From NCBI GenBank assembly GCA_946811695.1, contig OX328131.1, positions 6,132,043 through 6,196,042 on the forward strand: a DNA stretch of 64,000 nucleotides, given 5' to 3'. A program made the translations under genes and the position numbers. The notes below the pieces were generated by a model. The model was given only the letters and a program-made list of their open reading frames with translations. It had not been told where the DNA came from and made no database searches. This DNA comes from Gonocerus acuteangulatus (lineage: Eukaryota; Arthropoda; Insecta; Hemiptera; Coreidae). Shown piece by piece: positions 57,976 through 64,000 of the stretch. Numbering within the stretch: the stretch's first letter is position 1; every line of letters starts with the position of its first letter.

Positions 57976-59220
57976 ACAACGGTTGCGAAAACCTGTAAAA
58001 AGCGCCTAGATTTTATCAGAGATATAATACACAGATTACAAGAAATGTTGACAACCTCTGTTCCATGTGCAAGTATATTTGCTTCTAGAAGTATATGACG
58101 AGGAATAGCGTGCACGTGATCAAGGTCTCACGAGATATAAAGTTCGGACTTGGAAATATTTCTGTTCAGGTCACGTGACAGCGGGAGCGATCCCTTAGTC
58201 TTGTCTATGCTTATCAGTGTAGTGATAATCCACGTGGTGATTTCGGCAAAATCTCATTAGGTTAGTGCTATTGTCTATAGCGATTTTTTCAAAAATATCA
58301 TTTTATCATCTACATCATGAAAATTATATTCATATCGCCGCCTTTTTGCGGGAAATCAAAGAAGTCCAGTAAATTGGTGCTAAACAAATTGGTTATATTA
58401 AGTCACTCTTGTGAAGAGTGTGCCTAAAATAATCTGGATGAACGCAAAATGACCATGTATCGTTTTTTATATTTGTAATGAACAGAATGTTAATTAATCC
58501 AGAACTTTTGAAAGGCCGATTTTGTTTTAGCGCGGTGCCGCCTTCCTTCATAGGGACAAAACCCGCTTATGTGGCTGTCCTCATGACGCAATCCTGAAGT
58601 GCCATTTTTCGTGGGGATAGTTGAAATCAGATGTTATCATCGGATTGGAAGATTATTTTTATGCTACAAGTATGTATTTCATGTTTCATCATTTTCTACT
58701 ATAAAAAATGTTTTCTGTTATTTGTATGAATCGCCAATGAACACAGCCAATCGATTAATCAATGTACTTATTTGACCATTCAATATGATAATTCGTTTCC
58801 AAAGATCAGATCTTTGATAACAAATTAATCTTGCTAAGCTCCTGCGTGACCATTCTTATTTTTTAGTAAGGCCCCAGTGCCTAGTAAAGTCAATCCTAGA
58901 ATCGCTGCTGTAAATAAGAATCGGTAGACTTGGATCCTCTAATCCAGCACTAGATCCTAGACACGCAACCCTAAACTACATGAATTCAAGTCTCCTAGTA
59001 GTATTAGTCTAGGGGTGGGGGAGTTTATATCACTCATAACTCTTATCAGATAGGAAATAATTAATGATATTTTAGCTTTTGATTTTATAGGCATAGCTAT
59101 TTCAGATGATTGAAAATGTTAGCTTGGTTGTTTGAGGGTGACTGTGAGAGAATTGATATACATTAGTTCACAACCCAAAATCTCGCAACAACAAAATGAT
59201 TATGAGCCTTTTTTTGTTTT
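57976..59220. other. Mostly unassigned
   Basis: A repeat-A-like remnant lies at about 58525-58610 (TAGCGCGGTGCCGCC... CTCATGACGCAATCC). A CTCCTGCGTGACC remnant of repeat B is at 58840. No gene recognised. Confidence 0.4.
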
Positions 59221-59221
59221 A

Positions 59222-59366
59222 GCATAAATATGCTTTAGCGATGACTAAACTGATAAAAACCGTTACAAAATAGTGATACAAAAAAGTATCCGCTGGCGTT
59301 CGCACAAGCGCCTTTGAGATTACATAGGTTTGTCGGCTGGTAATAAAGCATATTTATGTTCCTGAA
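59222..59366. mobile_element. Small palindromic element (about 145 bp)
   Basis: CATAAATATGCTTTAG at the left and CTTTATTACC...AAAGCATATTTATG at the right are inverted ends. The inner part includes GGCGTTCGCACAAGCGCC, a further palindrome. Part of it recurs at 49711-49775. Confidence 0.5.
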
Positions 59367-59597
59367 TTTGAGGAGAAGGCTCTAAACGAAATTAATTTTA
59401 TTTCTATTTTTTTCTTTTACATTCTTATAATATCGTCGATGCAAAAGCAAAGTATCGAATATGAAAATCACCACTTTCAAGAGTGAAAATACTTTTATTT
59501 ATTACCTTGCTTTTGGGCAGACAAATAGTCGGCAGATTCGACCTTTTGACAGTGGTTACATTCCACTTTCATTGTGTGAACATAGATTCGAAAGTAA

Positions 59598-60517
59598 GGG
59601 TGCGTTTACACTTGATATTTCTCGCAGGAAATATATGTGACGATATAAGTGTCGGATAGATATTCTCTTGCAAGTTTACATACTGACAGAAATAGCTAGA
59701 CATTTATGTCATGGATATCTATAGGATAGTTCTCGCTTTCCAATAAATGTCCGCCCTGTTTACACTCATACATATATGTCCTGTCTAGTCCATTCTGCTT
59801 GCAATGAAGAACGCATCGAAACGCAAAATAGCGGCATGTTTAGTTATTATACAAATGTTGGGGGGGAATGTTCTGTATGGGTTCGAGATTGGATTTTAAG
59901 ACGGGAAAAATTAGGTTTCTTCAATCAATTAATGCCTGAGCTCTGTATCGAGGATCCAGCGCAGTTTTCGAATTTTTTAAGAATGAAACCATCAGATTTG
60001 GAAAAGCTTGCTTGTAAAATAGGTCCTCTTATATCAAAGCAAGACACAAAATTTAGAGACGCTATTAGTGTTACAGAACGACTAGTTATAACATTGGGAT
60101 ATTTAACATCAGGTAAGTAGGTATTTAACTTAATGAAATACTATTTTATTTTATGAAATTTTATTAATTAGAACTATATTTTTAAACTGTACTATCCCCC
60201 ATAATGAAAGAGAAAAGTAGACGAACTGTCAAAACTCCAGCGATAAAGGTCGGACCTGTTGCAACTAGTAAATAATCAGTGTTTACATCTGGTGGTACAG
60301 AAGTTTCGGCAATATAGCTAGAAACCAAGATATTTCTGTCTGACACTTATTTCCCTCTTTACAATCAGCGTGTTCACCTGACGGTATAGAAGTGTCGACA
60401 CTTATAGTTCATGATAGAAATATATATTTCAGACATAAATTGCTCATGGTTTACACTAGTCGCAATTTCTCTCTGATATAAATATCCTGCAATAACTAGC
60501 AAGTGTAAACCCACCCT
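59598..60517 (+). mobile_element. Non-autonomous PIF/Harbinger element with transposase exon 1
   Basis: The ends are GGGTGCGTTTACACTTG and the inverse of GGGTGGGTTTACACTTG, and the length is 920 bp. Flanking triplets are TAA (59595-59597) and TTA (60518-60520). The 55708 copy has matching TTA, so here one duplication base has changed. Besides ends and exon 1 it contains no catalytic domain, so mobility would need a transposase from elsewhere. Confidence 0.9.
59804..60112 (+). pseudogene. HARBI1-like transposase exon 1, frameshifted
   Basis: This is the N-terminal part of a PIF/Harbinger (HARBI1-like, DDE_Tnp_4) transposase. From about 59878 the frame reads WVRDWILRREKLGFFN, then MPELCIEDPAQFSNFLRM, a LISKQDTKFRDAI stretch and RLVITLGYLTSG, matching the conserved region before the DDE domain. 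The exon ends at CAG|GTAAGTAG (60112/60113), a near-perfect splice donor conserved in the other copy. The natural start ATGAAGAACGCATCG at 59804 is put out of frame by a one-base difference in a G run (7 G + AA here, 9 G + A at 56610). Downstream exons with DDE residues are absent. Confidence 0.85.
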
Positions 60518-60520
60518 TAG

Positions 60521-60938
60521 CCTTCCATCTGTCCAACAGCAATCGGCAAAGATATAAAATGAAAAATGCGTTTTTTCACATTCGATACTTTGCATTTGTA
60601 TCGATGATATAATAAGTTCCAGCACTGCTTTCTGTACTATTCGTACATTTGTTCCAAATAATTACACATTTTTCTGGCATTCCCTAACGTGTGAGTTTCT
60701 CTTTTTGTAAGGAAATATTGTGTTTGTATTATTTTGTGGCGCCTTTAAAATATCTACATTATTTTGTTGATCCAATGGGTGATTTATCACATTTATTATG
60801 TTGCACTGATGAAGGCATATTTCTCCTCGAAACTCGGTACCCGTCATTCCCATGTCAAAAGATGAAGGGAACAGTTGATGTGTCCGGTATCAAACGAAAA
60901 AGGGACCAGTTGGTGAAATATTTGATTGTATTATGATC
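60521..60938. other. Unassigned, with one CTGATGA...CGAAAC motif
   Basis: At 60806-60838 CTGATGAAGGCATATTTCTC followed by CTCGAAACTCGG loosely resembles the Penelope-like motifs at 38571 and 52825, but the stem is weak. Otherwise nothing is recognised. Confidence 0.3.
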
Positions 60939-63390
60939 GGGTACCCTATGCTAAAATACACAGGCATACACAAAAAAAATGGACTTTTCCAATGACGCCA
61001 TACATATATTCTTATGTATTTCGCCATACTGAATCCGAATCCTGAGTCCGTTTCACCCCACGTCAGGTGTAAGAGGATTTGGAGGACAAAATATATTATG
61101 AAGAAGAAATAACTAGAGCTCCATGGTTTTGAGGGTCGCTCAATTGGAATCCGGGGTCTGTTTCACCCCACGTCAGGTGTAAGAGGATTTGGAGGACAAA
61201 ATATATTATGAAGAAGAAATAACTAGAGCTCCATCGTTTTGAGGGTCACTGAATTGGAATCCGGGGTCTGTTTCACAACACGTCAGGTGTAAGAGGATTT
61301 GGAGGACAAAATATATTATGAAGAAGAAATAACTAGAGCTCCATGGTTTGAGGGTCGCTGAATTGGAATCCGGGGTCTGTTTCACCCCACGTCAGGTGTA
61401 AGAGGATTTGGAGGACAAAATATATTATGAAGAAGAAATAACTAGAGCTCCATGGTTTGAGGGTCGCTGAATTGGAATCCGGGGCCTGTTTCACCCCACG
61501 TCAGGTGTAAGAGGATTTGGAGGACAAAATATATTATGAAGAAGAAATAACTAGAGCTCCATGGTTTTGAGGGTCGCTCAATTGGAATCCGGGGTCTGTT
61601 TCACCCCACGTCAGGTGTAAGAGGATTTGGAGGACAAAATATATTATGAAGAAGAAATAACTAGAGCTCCATCGTTTTGAGGGTCGCTGAATTGGAATCC
61701 GGGGTCTGTTTCACAACACGTCAGGTGTAAGAGGATTTGGAGGACAAAATATATTATGAAGAAGAAATAACTAGAGCTCCATGGTTTGAGGGTCGCTGAA
61801 TTGGAATCCGGGGTCTGTTTCACCCCACGTCAGGTGTAAGAGGATTTGGAGGACAAAATATATTATGAAGAAGAAATAACTAGAGCTCCATGGTTTGAGG
61901 GTCGCTGAATTGGAATCCGGGGCCTGTTTCACCCCACGTCAGGTGTAAGAGGATTTGGAGGACAAAATATATTATGAAGAAGAAATAACTAGAGCTCCAT
62001 GGTTTTGAGGGTCGCTGAATTGGAATCCGGGGTCTGTTTCACCCCACGTCAGGTGTAAGAGGATTTGGAGGAAAAAATATATTATGAAGAAGAAATAACT
62101 AGAGCTCCATGGTTTGAGGGTCGCTGAATTGGAATCCGGGATCTGTTTCACCCCACGTCAGGTGTAAGAGGATTTGGAGGACAAAATATATTATGAAGAA
62201 GAAATAACTAGAGCTCCATGGTTTTGAGGGTCGCTGAATTGGAATCCGGGGTCTGTTTCACAACACGTCAGGTGTAAGAGGATTTGGAGGACAAAATATA
62301 TTATGAAGAAGAAATAACTAGAGCTCCATGGTTTGAGGGTCGCTGAATTGGAATCCGGGGTCTGTTTCACCCCACGTCAGGTGTAAGAGGATTTGGAGGA
62401 CAAAATATATTATGAAGAAGAAATAACTAGAGCTCCATGGTTTTGAGGGTCGCTGAATTGGAATCCGGGGTCTGTTTCACCCCACGTCAGGTGTAAGAGG
62501 ATTTGGAGGACAAAATATATTATGAAGAAGAAATAACTAGAGCTCCATGGTTTGAGGGTCGCTGAATTGGAATCCGGGGTCTGTTTCACCCCACGTCAGG
62601 TGTAAGAGGATTTGGAGGACAAAATATATTATGAAGAAGAAATAACTAGAGCACCATGGTTTGAGGGTCGCTGAATTGGAATCCTGAGTCCGTTTCACCG
62701 CACGTCAGGTGTAAGAGGATTTGGAGGACAAAATATATTATGAAGAAGAAATAACTAGAGCTCCATGGTTTTGAGGGTCGCTGAATTGGAATCCGGGGTC
62801 TGTTTCACCCCACGTCAGGTGTAAGAGGATTTGGAGGAAAAAATATATTATGAAGAAGAAATAACTAGAGCTCCATGGTTTGAGGGTCGCTGAATTGGAA
62901 TCCGGGATCTGTTTCACCCCACGTCAGGTGTAAGAGGATTTGGAGGACAAAATATATTATGAAGAAGAAATAACTAGAGCTCCATCGTTTTGAGGGTCGC
63001 TGAATTGGAATCCGGGGTCTGTTTCACCCCATCGGCGCAAATCCAAGGTCATTTCAAGGACAAATATGTTTATTTTGCAAGAAATGAATCTGCAGTCAAA
63101 ACTCTTGTTTTGCAATATAGACATATTTTTCCTTGAAATGAACTTGATTTTGCGCCGATGTGCTGAAACAGACCTCGGATTCGAATTCAGCGGCCCTCAA
63201 AACCACGGAAGCTCTAGTTATTTCTTCTTTAACGACTTCATACAAAATTTTACCTTCGAATGTACTTATATGGGGTTAAACGGACTCCGGATTCGGATAT
63301 TGCTTGTCGAAATACATAAGAATGTATGTATTGTGTTTTTGGAAAAGGACACGTTATTTTTTGTGTGCCTGTGTTAATAATGTACCCAAA
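60939..63390. mobile_element. Long inverted-repeat (foldback) element with one arm expanded
   Basis: Left outer sequence (GGGTACC..., ACACAGGCATACACAAAAAA, CATTCTTATGTATTTCG-like) is inverted at the right (CGAAATACATAAGAATG, TGTGTGCCTGTGTTAA, TGTACCC). The right arm at about 63155-63300 holds one diverged inverse copy of the 110-bp unit (CTCTAGTTATTTCTTCTT, CAGCGGCCCTCAAAACCACG). Inner arms share GGCGCAAATCCAAGGTCATT and its inverse GAACTTGATTTTGCGCCGAT. No transposase and no clear target duplication. Confidence 0.75.
61031..63030. repeat. Tandem array, 109/110-bp unit, 18 copies
   Basis: GTTTCACCCCACGTCAGGTG, TAAGAGGATTTGGAGGACAA, AATATATTATGAAGAAGAAA and GAATTGGAATCCGGGGTCTG recur. The 1-bp length difference is TGGTTTTGAG versus TGGTTTGAG. 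Variants such as CACAACACG, GGCCTG, GGATCTG and GGAAAAAA reappear in the same order several units apart, showing block duplications. Confidence 0.97.
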
Positions 63391-64000
63391 GCGGTCTTAA
63401 TTTTTTTTTCTTACATTGATGGCCATATATTATTAAAACAACTAGCACAACATTCAGGCATACATACAACAATATGCAGCTCCTGCATGACTTGCTATAT
63501 TTTTATTGTTTTTCTTATTATAATTATTTATCTATTTATGAATATTTGAGTGATTCTTTCATCGAAATAAATCCCTTCTGATATTTCTGATCCGGAATCC
63601 GCCCAATAACGACATCTATTGCAGACTGCATGCCGTCATTTCGGTAGAGTTAACATCCGTAACGAGCTAATCTACTCCTCCAATCACAGCTCCTGTACCT
63701 CCTTCATTAATTTGCAGCTAATTGGGCCGCTCTCCGCATCCGGCGCCCCCTTCCTACTTTTTTTTTTATAATAGAGAGGAAAAAATAAAGGGAAAAAAAT
63801 TGGCCCAGGCGAGAATTGGCAGTGAGAATTTATTGAACCGCACGAAAATTATCCGCAAATCTATTATGTATTATTTCTCACGTTAATTACCACGAATATA
63901 TATTAATAATGTAATTAATTACACGCTACTGTATTTCGGATGAAACTACTATTTTATCTATCCATAATTTCAGTAACATATCCGCTTCTTTAAATACTAA
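63391..64000. other. Unassigned right edge
   Basis: No gene, RNA or repeat recognised. A CAGCTCCTGCATGACTTGC block at 63477 is a remnant of the repeat-B end. GC content is higher at 63590-63760. Confidence 0.4.

Overview
The window is a repeat-dominated stretch of a eukaryotic nuclear genome. I see no complete protein-coding host gene. The only intact host gene I can support is an initiator tRNA-Met (CAT) on the minus strand at 32231-32302. The rest is transposable-element debris, SINEs, MITEs, TA microsatellites and about a dozen tandem arrays. An invertebrate, probably an arthropod, fits best. The reasons are an AT-rich background, a metazoan-type 5S rRNA-derived SINE, I-like LINEs, Penelope-like ends, a PIF/Harbinger element, and an RTE-like relic with the CGCGACTTCGTCCGCG hairpin common in arthropod genomes. 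The species cannot be read from the window.

Layout. 1-11.6 kb: dispersed repeats, tRNA- and 5S-derived SINEs, a 118/124-bp array, Helitron-like termini. 11.6-27.2 kb: a large composite array in which a 49-bp satellite (about 230 units) alternates with ten copies of a 374-bp 3' piece of a LINE ORF2. Only the last copy runs on into the true ORF end, 3' UTR and poly(A). 27.2-38.5 kb: a tiny retro-insertion, SINEs, a long terminal-inverted-repeat element with a 37-bp array in one arm, the tRNA gene, an RTE-like relic, a Tigger-like MITE, a Helitron-like element and a 40-bp array. 38.6-42.3 kb: a 50-bp satellite (about 74 units) that begins in a Penelope-like terminus bearing a hammerhead-ribozyme-like motif. 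42.3-55.3 kb: LINE tails, foldbacks, a hAT MITE, arrays of 21, 41, 25, 36, 61 and 64 bp, and a 200-N assembly gap. 55.7-60.5 kb: two non-autonomous Harbinger copies in opposite orientation, each keeping only transposase exon 1. 60.9-63.4 kb: a foldback element with a 110-bp array in one arm.

The unifying observation is that most of the larger arrays can be traced to an internal piece of a mobile element in this same window: the 49-bp unit to a LINE RNase H-like region, the 50-bp unit to a Penelope-like terminus, the 37-bp and 110-bp units to one arm of inverted-repeat elements, and the 64-bp unit to a dispersed non-coding repeat. The locus looks like a nursery where tandem satellites arise from transposon segments. 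SINEs with unrelated heads (5S and tRNA) share one tail, and the terminal hairpin of that tail resembles the LINE 3' end seen here, which suggests a common retrotransposition partner.
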